A stretch of 64,000 nt of DNA from Chungangia koreensis (GTDB taxonomy: Bacteria > Bacillota > Bacilli > Bacillales_A > Planococcaceae). The DNA is taken from positions 682,001 to 746,000 of the forward strand of contig NZ_JBHSEC010000019.1 in assembly GCF_042651785.1 (NCBI RefSeq). The letters run 5' to 3'. This document shows positions 48,893 through 58,841 of this stretch, in pieces. The translations under genes were made by a program, and so were the position numbers. Within the stretch, counting starts at the first letter, position 1. Each line of letters begins with the position of its first letter. Under the pieces are notes generated by a model. The model did not search any database. It saw only the letters and a program-made list of their open reading frames with translations, and was not told where the DNA came from.

Positions 48893-51800
48893 TTATCCCC
48901 TCCGATTCAATTTCTTGAACGCTTCTTTCCAATGATCCAGTGCAGTTCCTTCATTCAACAGTTCACGCTCTGTAGAAATTTGAGCAGAGGCTAATTTCAG
49001 CAAATACTTGTTTAGACCGATGGTTTCCTTTTCTAACCACTGCTGCGACCATTCCAGGATGTTCTCCTTTTGTTCGTCCACATAAGCTTCTGCGTCCGGC
49101 TTTGTAAGAGCTTCTAACGCTTCTTTAAGTTTTTCCCGCTCATTTTGCTCGAAGAATGCTTTACTATTACGGAATGTTGACCTCACACTTTGGTAAGGTG
49201 CAACGTCCTTGAATGGTCCTTGGAAGTTGAGTGTTTCCTGTTCACTCGTTTCATAAGGCGGGAAGGTGAAGGAAGGATTTAATTCCTTCAACTCAATTGT
49301 TTTTTCCTTGAATCTCTCACCTATCATGCGATCATTCAGCCTTCCAATTCGTAAATTGGTGACACGCATTTCTTGCTCAAAATCAAAACTTAACATTTGG
49401 AGGACTTCCTTCAAAGCGATTTCTAAAGCTTGCTGTGCCTTATGCCTTGAAAATAATCCAGGGTAATACGCTTCTCGGAAGAAGTCCGGATAGCGGTAAT
49501 AGACCCGTTGAACTACATAATAGAGAAGCTCACTCAGTTCCCGCTCCACATTTTGGACCATTGCAGCCGTTGGGATATTCGTTAATATTTGTTCAAATGT
49601 ATTCTCGATTTGATTCAGTTCCTCTAAACGATCTTCTTTACGTTTCAAATTTTCTTCTGTAGACCGAATAAGGGTTTCAAGACGTTCTACAGCCTTTTCG
49701 GTTTCCTCATGCAATGATTGGACAGCCATCATACGCAGATCCTCTGATAGGAATCGAAGGAAATCTTCTTGGAATTGCTCCATCTCTTCATTTAATATTC
49801 TTCCGTGCATCTTCTCATGCAATGAACGAAGACTGGAAACGCCGTAAAGTTTCGGGAAACGGATGCCGAACCGCTGTAATTCGCTACGAACATAACCCTT
49901 TACTTCCTCAGCTTCTTCTGCGCTTGAGGCGAGGTCGATTGCATTTACGACAAAAAACATCTTATCGAGTTCAAAGGCATCTTTCACCCGTCCTAATTGA
50001 ATAAGGAACTCACGGTCTGCTCGTGCAAATGCATGGTTGTAATATGTGATGAAGAGAATCGCATCCGCATTTTTAATGTACTCGAATGCTACCCCAGTAT
50101 GACGGGCATTAATCGAGTCGGCTCCAGGCGTATCAACAAGTGTTACCCCGGTTCTTGTCAATTCGCAATCGTAGTAGAAATCAATGACATCGACAAAACA
50201 GCTTTTTTTCTCTTCTGCTACAAAGGATTCAAAACCTTTCTTGCCAGTGGTAATCACTGTTCCTAACTGTTCCTTAAATTGAGGGTACCCCTCTTGAAAT
50301 GCAGATACAAAGGCTTTATGGATATGTGCTTTTTCATCAAGCCCTTTTGCGTTCAAAGCTGCAGGTGCTTTTGCAAACGCATCTTCCAAAGATTGAACCT
50401 TTACGTTCAATTCCGCAAAGGAACGGCTGACATCTTCAGTCATCTGTTCAACCGTTTTTAGAGTTACATCCGCCGTTTCATTTTGGTTGCCTCCCTTTAC
50501 CGGTTTAATGCGAGTAATGGTCGCAGTCGTCGGGTTTGGGGAAACCGGCAGAACGGATGAACCGAGCAAAGCATTCGAGAAGGAAGACTTCCCTGCACTA
50601 AATGCTCCGAACAAGGCAATTGTAAATTCCTGATGCTGCAAACGTTCTGCTTTATTTTCTAAATATTGAGCAATCTCACCAAAACCACTAACTTCTTTCA
50701 AGACATTTGCAGTTTTCATCGCTTCTAACATCGTTGATTCTGTAGAATGCTCTGGAGTTTTAGTGGAAAGTTTCAAGTGATCATCTTGGGCTTCTTCCTC
50801 ATCGGCTAATTTGATCATGTTTGGATTAAATGCTTCAAAGTCATTCAATACTTTCCCATATTGTAAAAGCCAGTCCGATAAGATGGATCGACTAACTTTT
50901 AGAAATTCTAAAGAAGGTGCTTGGATTTGTTTGTTGAACACCCGAATGGAATCTTCCACGCTCTCAACCGCTTGAATGATAGACACTTTCTCTTTTAAAA
51001 TGTTTACTTTCGCGTTCAATTGAACGTCGCTTATTTCAGATTTGGCTATTTCCTCTGCCATTGTAGATTTCCATTGGTCCGTCTGATCTTTCATCCACTT
51101 TTTCACTGCTTCTGTTAAGCGCTCGGACATATTCAAAACAGTTTCACCTGTCGTAACTGTTGGGGTTCCGATTACCTCTTCCATACGTATGATTGGAATG
51201 GATAGATCGAGTTTGCCGATTTCCAAAGATTTCTCCTCAGATAGTAAACCAATCTCTTTTAACGAAGTTTTCATTATATCCAACACGTGAACGGCCATGT
51301 TAGAATGGGCTTCCTTTTTCAATAAATCGTAAAGGTCCTGTAAGCGCCGGTTCCGTTCTTCCTCTGTTTTCTTGCCGCTGAATAAGAGACCCACTTTAAA
51401 GTCAGGCTGCTTTGCTTCCATGTATAATCGTAGCAACTCACGAAGTTCATAATTCATGAAGGAAGTTTTTTTGAACACGTCAATACGTTTCTCTTCAAAT
51501 GCTTTAACCCATGCTTCCGGAGAAAGGAGTTCCACTTGTTTCGACAGTTTTTGATACTGCTCTATAAGTTCACTCCGTTCTTCCCACTCTTTTTCGGTAA
51601 TGATCGACAATGATTGTTCATACCGCTCATTTCTTACTTCTTCCAAATACTGAAGATGTTCATCTTTCAGCTTTAGCAAGATACCTTCGGACCCTTGGAT
51701 AATCTCATCATCGAGATTTCGAAAACTATTTAAAATCAGCGAACGAACTGTGGGGAAATCATTCTCGGGAAATTCCTTCTCTTTTAAGGATGTATAGAAA

Positions 51801-52504
51801 ATCCCCTTCGGTTCAACTCCCCAAGCACTAAATGAATTTGCCACAACTTCCTTAAAGGTTTCGAACGATAATTCGTCTTCACGGTGCTTATCTATCTGGT
51901 TAACGATTAAATACACATTCGGGTTATACTTCATTAGTTGCTTTGTGAACTGGAAATTCAATTCGGATTGAACATGGTTATAATCCATTACATAGAAAAC
52001 GATATCAGCCAGATGCAGTGAGGATTCGGTTGAAACACGGTGGGCATCATCAGTAGAATCTACCCCAGGTGTATCCATAAACGTGACATCAGCTGGCAGA
52101 TTTGAGGACATATGACCAATTTCTATTTGGGATACAGTGCCCCCATCCTTTCCAAGAGCCTTAACAGTAGCTAGTTCATATTCACCTGAAAATCGGACTG
52201 TCCGCCCATCTGAAAAATGAACAAGTGCGTAGTTCTCGTCAGACTTTTTTACTTTAATGATATTTGCACTAGTGGGAATCGGGCTAGTAGGAAGCAATTC
52301 CTCCCCGGCTAAAGCGTTCACCATACTTGATTTCCCTGCAGAAAAATGACCGGCAAATCCAATTGTATATTCACGTTTCACAATTTTTTCAGCGAATAAA
52401 TCTATCTTGCCAATTCGTTCTTGATCTCCCGACTCCTGGAATAATGCTTTTAATAAAGATGCTTGGTCCAGAATGGTCTTGGATTTTTCTTCGTATGTAT
52501 TCAT
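48893..52504 (-). CDS. dynA: Double-headed bacterial dynamin DynA
   Basis: 1203 residues formed by two dynamin-like proteins in tandem, as in B. subtilis DynA (YpbR). The first GTPase has GHFSAGKSSMVNAL (about residue 52), MDTPGVDS and NQIDKH. The second has GAFSAGKSSFSNAL (about residue 615), VDTPGADS and NAIDLAS. Each is followed by a long helical region with a short hydrophobic paddle-like segment. DynA tethers and fuses membranes without GTP hydrolysis being essential and protects against membrane damage and phage. No other start than the ATG at 52504 fits. It is followed by the rhodanese gene. Confidence 0.95.
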   Translation of the reverse strand: MNTYEEKSKTILDQASLLKALFQESGDQERIGKIDLFAEKIVKREYTIGFAGHFSAGKSSMVNALAGEELLPTSPIPTSANIIKVKKSDENYALVHFSDGRTVRFSGEYELATVKALGKDGGTVSQIEIGHMSSNLPADVTFMDTPGVDSTDDAHRVSTESSLHLADIVFYVMDYNHVQSELNFQFTKQLMKYNPNVYLIVNQIDKHREDELSFETFKEVVANSFSAWGVEPKGIFYTSLKEKEFPENDFPTVRSLILNSFRNLDDEIIQGSEGILLKLKDEHLQYLEEVRNERYEQSLSIITEKEWEERSELIEQYQKLSKQVELLSPEAWVKAFEEKRIDVFKKTSFMNYELRELLRLYMEAKQPDFKVGLLFSGKKTEEERNRRLQDLYDLLKKEAHSNMAVHVLDIMKTSLKEIGLLSEEKSLEIGKLDLSIPIIRMEEVIGTPTVTTGETVLNMSERLTEAVKKWMKDQTDQWKSTMAEEIAKSEISDVQLNAKVNILKEKVSIIQAVESVEDSIRVFNKQIQAPSLEFLKVSRSILSDWLLQYGKVLNDFEAFNPNMIKLADEEEAQDDHLKLSTKTPEHSTESTMLEAMKTANVLKEVSGFGEIAQYLENKAERLQHQEFTIALFGAFSAGKSSFSNALLGSSVLPVSPNPTTATITRIKPVKGGNQNETADVTLKTVEQMTEDVSRSFAELNVKVQSLEDAFAKAPAALNAKGLDEKAHIHKAFVSAFQEGYPQFKEQLGTVITTGKKGFESFVAEEKKSCFVDVIDFYYDCELTRTGVTLVDTPGADSINARHTGVAFEYIKNADAILFITYYNHAFARADREFLIQLGRVKDAFELDKMFFVVNAIDLASSAEEAEEVKGYVRSELQRFGIRFPKLYGVSSLRSLHEKMHGRILNEEMEQFQEDFLRFLSEDLRMMAVQSLHEETEKAVERLETLIRSTEENLKRKEDRLEELNQIENTFEQILTNIPTAAMVQNVERELSELLYYVVQRVYYRYPDFFREAYYPGLFSRHKAQQALEIALKEVLQMLSFDFEQEMRVTNLRIGRLNDRMIGERFKEKTIELKELNPSFTFPPYETSEQETLNFQGPFKDVAPYQSVRSTFRNSKAFFEQNEREKLKEALEALTKPDAEAYVDEQKENILEWSQQWLEKETIGLNKYLLKLASAQISTERELLNEGTALDHWKEAFKKLNRRG

Positions 52505-52656
52505 GAGGCTTAAGTAACTCCTTTTTCATTATAAAAACATCATATCATGTTTCTGTTTCCGCCCGAGATTTTTCTACAAATTTCGACAAAAGAACTTCCT
52601 TATACCTATTGAACATGCTAAACTTAATAAGAATTTTTAAAAAAGGTGGAGTACAA

Positions 52657-53112
52657 TTGAGTTCATCCTATCATGTCCAGACTGTTTTGAATGGCACGAT
52701 TAATTCTTTGAAATCCGTTTTGCCATTTGAACTTAATGTCCAGCCACCAAGTCTTATGGCACAACCATTCGAACAGGATGAAATCGGTGTACTAATCGGG
52801 ATGATTGGGGATATTAAAGGCCGAATTATCATCAACTCGACGGAAAAAGTGTTTGGATCGATTGGCCAGTCCATGTTTGGTATGGCCATCGAAGGTGAAA
52901 TGCTGGAATCATTTACAGGTGAATTAGGAAATATGATTGCCGGAAACCTTTGTACAATCGTAGAGAGCAGCGATATGAAACTTGATATTACGCCTCCAAC
53001 TGTGATGGTCGGAAAAACGAAATTCTACGGTTTCACACATGCATTCAAGCTACCTGTTCAAATAGATCAAGCAGGAACGATGAATATTCTACTAACGATT
53101 GACGAAGAATAA
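52657..53112 (+). CDS. CheX/CheC-like phosphatase-family protein
   Basis: A 151-residue protein with the CheX fold signature ESFTGELGNMIAGNLCT (about residue 90), including the E-x-x-N pair that in CheX/CheC/FliY dephosphorylates CheY-P. The start is probably the TTG at 52657, since AAGGTGGAG lies 5 bases upstream; the ATG at 52609 has no site. It is a single gene away from any chemotaxis operon. It may tune CheY in the pathway served by the chemoreceptor at 30289, but that is inference. Confidence 0.82.
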   Translation: MSSSYHVQTVLNGTINSLKSVLPFELNVQPPSLMAQPFEQDEIGVLIGMIGDIKGRIIINSTEKVFGSIGQSMFGMAIEGEMLESFTGELGNMIAGNLCTIVESSDMKLDITPPTVMVGKTKFYGFTHAFKLPVQIDQAGTMNILLTIDEE

Positions 53113-53113
53113 G

Positions 53114-53162
53114 AAGAAGGTAGTCCTGTGGCACGGTATGTGCTTCGCAGGACAACCTTCTT
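53114..53162 (+). terminator. Terminator of the CheX-like gene
   Basis: A 15-bp stem with one mismatch (AAGAAGGT-GTCCTG / CAGGAC-ACCTTCTT), containing an inner GCAC/GTGC hairpin, then TTTTG. It starts right after the stop codon. Confidence 0.87.
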
Positions 53163-53204
53163 TTGTTATACTCACCTTTATAAAAACTATGAAAAATCAT
53201 AAGA

Positions 53205-53233
53205 AACCGGCACACAAAATCTGCGTGCCGGTT
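53205..53233. terminator. Second hairpin between cheX-like gene and ypwA
   Basis: AACCGGCAC / GTGCCGGTT, 11-base loop, followed by CTTTTTT on the plus strand. It is 5 bases from the ypwA stop, so it serves either or both genes. Confidence 0.75.
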
Positions 53234-53238
53234 CTTTT

Positions 53239-54747
53239 TTAGTTCAGTTGATAAACTTTTTCATATTTACTTCGTAAATGGTTTACTAAATGTTCCGCAT
53301 TTAGTCCCTCACCTGTCGCTTCCTGCAAGATTTCAAGTGGTTCTTTCATCTTGCCGTGACGATGGACCTTTTCTGTTAACCAGCTCAAGATCGGAGCGAA
53401 ATCTCCACTTCTGCAAAGGTCATCGAAGTTCGGAATATCTTTTAACATTGCCGCTTTCAATTGCGCAGCATACAAAAAGCCTAACGCATATGATGGGAAA
53501 TATCCGAATAGACCGCTCGACCAGTGGACATCTTGAAGAACACCTTCCCCATCACTTTCAGGGCGGATTCCCAAATACTCTTCGTACTTGTCGTTCCAGA
53601 TTTGTGGCAGATCGGCAACCTGTAGATTTCCATTGAAAAGACCTTTTTCAATCTCATAGCGAATCATGATGTGGAGCGGGTATGTTAATTCATCAGCGTC
53701 AATACGGATTAGAGAAGGCTTGGATTCGTTAATTGCCCTAATGAAATCCCCAAGCTCCACATTTCCAAATTGTTCTGGAGAATGCTGCTGCAAAAGATGA
53801 TAATTATGAATCCAAAAGTTTTCGTTCCGACCAATGAAGTTTTCATAAAACAATGATTGAGATTCATGTATTCCCATAGACGTACCGGTGGACAACGGCG
53901 TCCCGTCCAATTCCTCGGAAACATTCTGTTCATATAATGCATGCCCGCATTCATGGATTGTTCCGAAAATGGCTGAGCGGAAGTCGTTTTCATCGTACTT
54001 TGTCGTAATTCGAACATCCCCACGGTTCAGCGTAATTTGGAAGGGATGAACTGTTTCATCCAGGCGCCCTGCATCAAAATCATAGCCAAGCTGCTTAAGC
54101 AATTCATGACTGAATTTTTCTTGTTGATCTTTCGCAAACTTTTTCGCTAAAAAGTCTGTATCCGGTTTGTTTGCTGATTCTGCAATTTGTTTAACGAGCG
54201 GAACAATCTTACTGCGTAAATCCGCAAAAACTTCATCCAGAATTTCAGTTGTCATGCCCGGTTCATATTGATCTAAAAGTGTGTTGTACGGATTACCGTC
54301 TTTAATTCCCCAATATTCTATGAATCGTTTGTCAGTTTCAACAATTCTTTCCAAATAAGGAGCGAACATCGCGAAATCGGATTTTTCCTTGGCCTCTTCC
54401 CAAACGGATTCGGCTTTAGATAATAGCACCACGTACTCTTCATATTCCTTCTCAGGAATTTTACTGTTGAGGTTATAATTTTTACGTTCTACTTCAACCG
54501 TTTTACTGATTAAAGGAGAGAGTTCATCCCTTTGTTCCTCGAGTTGCGTAAGCATTTGGTCCAATTCGTTCGAAGTGGACATCCGATATAACTCTCCTGA
54601 TAACACTCCGACAGTTTCTGAGCGTCGATCAAGCCCCTTTTTTGGTGCTCCGGTTCTCATATCCCAATACAAAACTGATAGAGCTTCATTGTAAGCAGAC
54701 ATCTTCTTTACGTAATCCATAAATCGTTGTTCAATAGACACAGCCAT
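53239..54747 (-). CDS. ypwA: M32 family metallocarboxypeptidase YpwA
   Basis: A 502-residue cytoplasmic carboxypeptidase (Taq/Pfu type). The zinc motif is HECGH in GTIHECGHALYEQ (about residue 235), and the M32 blocks TRxxxxDxx-like RITTKYDENDFRSAIFGT, GIHESQSLFYEN, DELTYPLHIMIRYEIEKGL and GYFPSYALGFLYAAQL are present. It removes C-terminal residues from peptides except after proline-like positions. GTGGGGG directly touches the ATG at 54747; the GTG at 54741 has better spacing and may be the true start. It is divergent in function from its neighbours. Confidence 0.93.
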   Translation of the reverse strand: MAVSIEQRFMDYVKKMSAYNEALSVLYWDMRTGAPKKGLDRRSETVGVLSGELYRMSTSNELDQMLTQLEEQRDELSPLISKTVEVERKNYNLNSKIPEKEYEEYVVLLSKAESVWEEAKEKSDFAMFAPYLERIVETDKRFIEYWGIKDGNPYNTLLDQYEPGMTTEILDEVFADLRSKIVPLVKQIAESANKPDTDFLAKKFAKDQQEKFSHELLKQLGYDFDAGRLDETVHPFQITLNRGDVRITTKYDENDFRSAIFGTIHECGHALYEQNVSEELDGTPLSTGTSMGIHESQSLFYENFIGRNENFWIHNYHLLQQHSPEQFGNVELGDFIRAINESKPSLIRIDADELTYPLHIMIRYEIEKGLFNGNLQVADLPQIWNDKYEEYLGIRPESDGEGVLQDVHWSSGLFGYFPSYALGFLYAAQLKAAMLKDIPNFDDLCRSGDFAPILSWLTEKVHRHGKMKEPLEILQEATGEGLNAEHLVNHLRSKYEKVYQLN

Positions 54748-54790
54748 CCCCCACTTTCTCTGTTTACCCCTTCATTCTACCATAATTTTC

Positions 54791-56710
54791 TTACTTTACT
54801 GACGATTTTTCGTGTGAGATGGTAACTGGTAAAATATCTTCCCAGCGCTTTTGTAGTTCCATTTCAAAATCATTCAAAATGAGATGGATGGACCCTCGAT
54901 CATTAGCCGTCCTTATAAGTCTGCCTATCCCTTGTTGAAGTCTTAGCAGCATATATGGCAAATCGACATCATGGAACGAATCCTCAGCAAACTTTCTACG
55001 GGCTTCGAATATCGGATCATTCGGTGGAAACGGCAAATCGAAAATGATAACCCTTGTCAAGGCTTCACCAGGTAAATCCAAGCCTTCCCATAAATGATAG
55101 GAACAAAGGGTCTGGTATTCACCATTTTGGAACTCTTTGATCAGAGTGGAAAGCTCTCGAATTCCTTCGAATGCTATTCCTTGTAAGCCGTTTGTTTCTG
55201 CAAATTGTTTAAACTGCAACATGTCATATTTGGATTTAAACAATAGTAATGACTGTTCTTGCTTTTGAAGTAATCTCTCCACTGTTTGATTCTTTTCTGA
55301 TCCAGCATGATGCGCATATATAGACATGACTTCTTCGTAATCGAAAGGTGAAGGAACTGAGAATGATTGATGTGACTCAATTCCTAAACTAGTTGCCAAA
55401 TAAGAGAAATCTCCATTTACAGATAAAGTGGCAGAGGAGAATATGATAGGCAGTTTCAGTGAAAATAATTTTTCATTTAAAATATCTGTCACAAGACGCG
55501 GCATGATCGTTAATGTCTCAAACTCATCACCAGTTTGCAACCAATCGATTGCATCGCCATTTTCAATGAATAAATTTAATGAAAATGAATATTGCTCCAA
55601 GTATTCTTCAGCCATACGCAAGTCGTATTCAGGGATAGCATACAATTCGGCTTCAAAAACGAATTCCTCAAGCAAATCATCTACTGTTCGGATGATCTTT
55701 TTCCCAAGCGATAATAGCTTTTCATTCTTGTTTATTTTTTTCCGTTCTAATTCGACACCTTCGGATGATTCTTTCAAAAGATCAAAGAAGGCGATGTGTT
55801 GTTCGATCAGATGCTCCATTAACAGCAGCGTTTTTTCCCGGATATCATCCACCATAACACGCTCAAGAAGATTAAGAATCGTTGTTTCCTGTACTTCGTA
55901 AGTCAATGCCTTTTGGGCTGCAAACTCCAGTAAATGCCCTTCATCTAAAATCATCATCGACACTTCAGGTAAAAGGGGAAGCTGGCCTTGCCGCTTTCGC
56001 GATTCCTTCGTCCATAGATGCTCCATTAAGAAATCTTGTGAACAAATGATTAAGTCAGATGATTCCCTGTAGAAATTCCGGTGTAGAGTTTGGCCGCACC
56101 GATTTCGCAAATCACAAACATTGCACTGTTGTACAGCATTGAAATTCACTTTCGACCACTGTGCATCTTCAATATCTGAAAAAGAACTGCGGTCTCCGTA
56201 TGGTGTTGTAGAGCTCAAAACCTGATTTCCATTGACATAGGGGGGTAGAGAGTTTTTAATGTCGAAGACGAACTCTTCAGGTGAAGTTTGTTCAGCCTCC
56301 TCCAGTCTTTTTAGACAAAGATATTGATTCCTGGACTTCGCAAGACGTACATCCATCTCCAAATTCAGTGCTTGTTGAATTCTGTCGATATCTCCGCCTT
56401 CTTTGACCAATTGATTGATCAGCGTTTCATCTGCACAGGCAACCAACACAGGCTTCCCAGTGTAGCGTGCATAAGCGATTGCGGGTAATAAATACGCAAT
56501 GGTTTTACCTGTTCCAACTCCAGCTTCTGCAAATAATGTATTTTTCTCCTTTAAGGATTTCACAATCTGATATGACATGAAGATTTGTTCATCTCGGATA
56601 TCGTAATCCTTTTCAGGTAAGACCTCGTAAAAGATATCACCAAGCCAATCACTCAATGACTCAAAAAAGGATTTTTCCTTCGATAGAGGAAAAGGTATCG
56701 AACGTCTCAT
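54791..56710 (-). CDS. ypvA: DinG/XPD-like ATP-dependent helicase YpvA
   Basis: A 639-residue superfamily-2 helicase. Motif I is AEAGVGTGKTIAYL, motif II is MILDEGHLLE (DEGH in place of DEAH), and motif VI is RLQQGIGRLIRTANDRG. Four cysteines (about residues 125-205, with CNVCDLRNRCG contributing three) fit the iron-sulfur cluster of XPD/DinG enzymes. No N-terminal exonuclease domain is present. The role is DNA repair or removal of unusual DNA structures by analogy. It stands 55 bases after ypsC. Confidence 0.87.
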   Translation of the reverse strand: MRRSIPFPLSKEKSFFESLSDWLGDIFYEVLPEKDYDIRDEQIFMSYQIVKSLKEKNTLFAEAGVGTGKTIAYLLPAIAYARYTGKPVLVACADETLINQLVKEGGDIDRIQQALNLEMDVRLAKSRNQYLCLKRLEEAEQTSPEEFVFDIKNSLPPYVNGNQVLSSTTPYGDRSSFSDIEDAQWSKVNFNAVQQCNVCDLRNRCGQTLHRNFYRESSDLIICSQDFLMEHLWTKESRKRQGQLPLLPEVSMMILDEGHLLEFAAQKALTYEVQETTILNLLERVMVDDIREKTLLLMEHLIEQHIAFFDLLKESSEGVELERKKINKNEKLLSLGKKIIRTVDDLLEEFVFEAELYAIPEYDLRMAEEYLEQYSFSLNLFIENGDAIDWLQTGDEFETLTIMPRLVTDILNEKLFSLKLPIIFSSATLSVNGDFSYLATSLGIESHQSFSVPSPFDYEEVMSIYAHHAGSEKNQTVERLLQKQEQSLLLFKSKYDMLQFKQFAETNGLQGIAFEGIRELSTLIKEFQNGEYQTLCSYHLWEGLDLPGEALTRVIIFDLPFPPNDPIFEARRKFAEDSFHDVDLPYMLLRLQQGIGRLIRTANDRGSIHLILNDFEMELQKRWEDILPVTISHEKSSVK

Positions 56711-56765
56711 TTCTATCTCCTTTCAGTTGAAATGACGGAAGAGGTATCCCCTTCCGTCATTAGTG

Positions 56766-57899
56766 TTATCGATCTGATCGCTGACCCCAGAACTGATAAA
56801 AATCTGTTTTGATAAAACCATTAAATAACTTTCTTTTTTTCGTTGCCTTATTCCCATATAGTTCTTCAAAGTTTTCCATCGATGAAAGCATGTACACAGA
56901 CCACGACGGATAGCTCTTCATAACTTTGCCCATTTCCCGGATCATCCGTTCAACTTCTTCTTTCTCACCAATCCGTTCCCCATATGGCGGATTTCCGACC
57001 ATAACACCATCCGTTAAGTTTGTAGTGAAATCTTGTACTCGCATCTGTTTCCATGTGATCAAATCTGCAAAACCAGCTTCCACTCCGTTTTCAGAAGCCA
57101 TCGATACCATTCGGTGATCAATATCGTATCCGAAAATTTGAAGAGACTGATCGTAATTCGCCAAGTCTTCTGCCTCCATCCTTACTTCATTCCAGATGGA
57201 TTCTTTCATCCATGGCCATTCTTCAGAGATAAATTCACGATTGTAGCCTGGTGCGATATTTTGACCAATCATCGCCGCTTCCAACGGAATCGTACCAGAA
57301 CCACAGAATGGATCAACAAATGGCCGATCGGGATTCCAACGCGTAATTTTAACAAGAGCTGCCGCAAGTGTTTCCTTCAAAGGGGCCTCGCCTTGTATTT
57401 GACGGTAACCTCTCTTATGCAAACCTGCGCCACTCGTATCGATCGTCAAAGTTGCCACATCTTTTAAAATACTGATTTCCACTTTGAATGTTGCCCCGGA
57501 TTCATCTAAATAACCTAATCGTTTATACGCCAATTTTAAACGTTCAACAATAGCCTTTTTAACGATTGCCTGGCAATCGGGTACACTGAAAAGTTTTGAC
57601 TTGACGGATTTTCCCGAAACAGGAAATGCTGCGTCAACTGGTAATAACTTTTCCCAAGCAATAGCTTTAGTACTTTCAAATAATTGATCGAATGTAGTTG
57701 CAGGGAACTGTCCAACGACAATTTTCACCCGATCAGCTGTTCTGAGCCAAAGGTTAGCTCGGGCAATAGCTCGCTCGTCTCCTTCAAAATAGACTTTCCC
57801 ATTTTCAGTTCTTGTCTCGTATCCAAGTGCTTTCACTTCATCTGCCACGATAGACTCAAGTCCCATTGCAGCTGTAGCGACTAATTGGTAAGTTGCCAT
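56766..57899 (-). CDS. ypsC: THUMP-domain rRNA methyltransferase YpsC (RlmL-like)
   Basis: A 377-residue protein: N-terminal ferredoxin-like/THUMP RNA-binding region (about 1-155), then a class I methyltransferase domain. SAM motif I is FVDPFCGSGTIPLEAAMIG, motif IV is the N6/N2-type NPPY (VMVGNPPYGERIG). This matches the RlmL/TrmN family that makes m2G in 23S rRNA. The ATG at 57899 follows AAAGGGTGG by 9 bases; a TTG-started longer frame overlaps that site. It is next to rnpB as in B. subtilis. Confidence 0.9.
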   Translation of the reverse strand: MATYQLVATAAMGLESIVADEVKALGYETRTENGKVYFEGDERAIARANLWLRTADRVKIVVGQFPATTFDQLFESTKAIAWEKLLPVDAAFPVSGKSVKSKLFSVPDCQAIVKKAIVERLKLAYKRLGYLDESGATFKVEISILKDVATLTIDTSGAGLHKRGYRQIQGEAPLKETLAAALVKITRWNPDRPFVDPFCGSGTIPLEAAMIGQNIAPGYNREFISEEWPWMKESIWNEVRMEAEDLANYDQSLQIFGYDIDHRMVSMASENGVEAGFADLITWKQMRVQDFTTNLTDGVMVGNPPYGERIGEKEEVERMIREMGKVMKSYPSWSVYMLSSMENFEELYGNKATKKRKLFNGFIKTDFYQFWGQRSDR

Positions 57900-57996
57900 G
57901 CCATAATTCCACCCTTTCAACTTTTCGGGTTACATCGTTTCTTAACCTCAACATCATATGTAGTTTTCCATTAAAGAACACTATGTAAACAGAAAG

Positions 57997-58021
57997 AAAG
58001 CCCTCCGATCTGGAGAGCTTT
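57997..58021 (-). terminator. Terminator of rnpB
   Basis: AAAGCTCTCC / GGAGGGCTTT stem (one G-T pair) with a 5-base loop and a CTTTCTTTCTG tail on the minus strand, 20 bases past the RNA end. Confidence 0.75.
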
Positions 58022-58040
58022 ATACTTTTCTCATATAGAC

Positions 58041-58440
58041 ACACGCGAAAACTCAATAAGCCATGTTTTGTCCCCCGGTACTCGAACGGCCGAAGCCTCG
58101 TACGTATGGGGTAGTAATCATCTATCTACAGGCATTTGCCTGTCCCTCCATCCGTTCATTTCCATCAGGAGAGTGCCCCTACCATAATTTGGGTTTCTCA
58201 CTCGAGGGGTTTACCGCGTTCCACCTGTACCGTTTCCGGTACAGCTACGTCACTGTGGCACTTTTCAGGGAACCTCGGCCGTATCCAAAGGACTTAGGCC
58301 TTATTCCCGCCGTCAGCCAAAAGGCTGCCCCAGCTTATCTTTTCGCTGAGCACGAACACTACGGTCATCTCAGAGCCGTGTGAGCATGGACTTTCCTCTA
58401 CAATTTACATTGCAGCGATTACCTGAATTTTCGTCATGGT
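58041..58440 (-). ncRNA. rnpB: RNase P RNA, B type
   Basis: The catalytic RNA that trims the 5' leader of tRNA precursors. On the minus strand the conserved blocks occur in order: TAGAGGAAAGTCCATGCTC, GAAAAGTGCCACAGTGACG, GGTGGAACGCGGTAAACCCC, GAGAAACCCAAAT, AGATAGATGATTACTACCC and GACAAAACATGGCTTA. The ends CGAAAA and TTTTCG pair to form helix P1. The layout is that of the Bacillus B-type RNA, about 400 bases. It lies between gpsB and ypsC, the same place as in B. subtilis, and has its own promoter and terminator. End positions are accurate to a few bases. Confidence 0.96.
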
Positions 58441-58447
58441 ATATACG

Positions 58448-58476
58448 AGTATACTAAAAATAACGGATCATTACAA
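58448..58476 (-). promoter_or_regulatory. Sigma-A promoter of rnpB
   Basis: TTGTAA, 17-base spacer, TATACT on the minus strand, placing the start at about 58440, where the RNA homology begins. Confidence 0.78.
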
Positions 58477-58489
58477 CTGTAAATAATTG

Positions 58490-58780
58490 TTATTCGTAAA
58501 GCTTGCTTCCAAAAACATGCTTCTCTAAATTTGATAAGCGTTTCAGAATATCAAAATTCGTTGTTCCTGCTTGTGATGCAGGTTGGCGTTTAGGCATCTC
58601 TTCAAGCTCTTCTTTTAAACGTTTATTTTCGGCTTTCAATTGGGAAATCGTCTTTTCAAACGCTTCGTAGTCTTGGATGATATCGTCAAGAAACTGATCG
58701 ACATCATCCTGATTATAGCCGCGCATGCTCGTTTTGAATTCTTTTTCTAAAATGTCTTTGGCCGTCAATTTAAGGTCCAT
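58490..58780 (-). CDS. gpsB: Cell-cycle protein GpsB
   Basis: A 96-residue DivIVA-like protein that shuttles PBP1 (PonA) between septum and side wall. The N-terminal domain LTAKDILEKEFKTSMRGYNQDDVDQFLDDIIQDYEAF is the conserved membrane- and PBP-binding part. It is followed by a coiled coil (about 45-65) and the C-terminal NFDILKRLSNLEKHVFGSKLY trimer segment. The ATG at 58780 follows GGAAGGG by 8 bases; the ATG at 58798 overlaps this site. Its PBP1 partner gene ponA is at the right end of the window. Confidence 0.95.
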   Translation of the reverse strand: MDLKLTAKDILEKEFKTSMRGYNQDDVDQFLDDIIQDYEAFEKTISQLKAENKRLKEELEEMPKRQPASQAGTTNFDILKRLSNLEKHVFGSKLYE

Positions 58781-58841
58781 CTCACTCGCCCTTCCCATCT
58801 CTTACATTGAAAACAGTATAGCATATCTTGTCTTAATTTGT

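Noticed and set aside
55428..55901. 157-residue Ser-rich plus-strand frame
   Set aside because: It is antisense to the ypvA helicase; composition is that of reversed helicase codons.
58063..58383. 106-residue open frame on the plus strand
   Set aside because: It is antisense to RNase P RNA, whose conserved blocks fill the whole region; the frame has no ribosome site.
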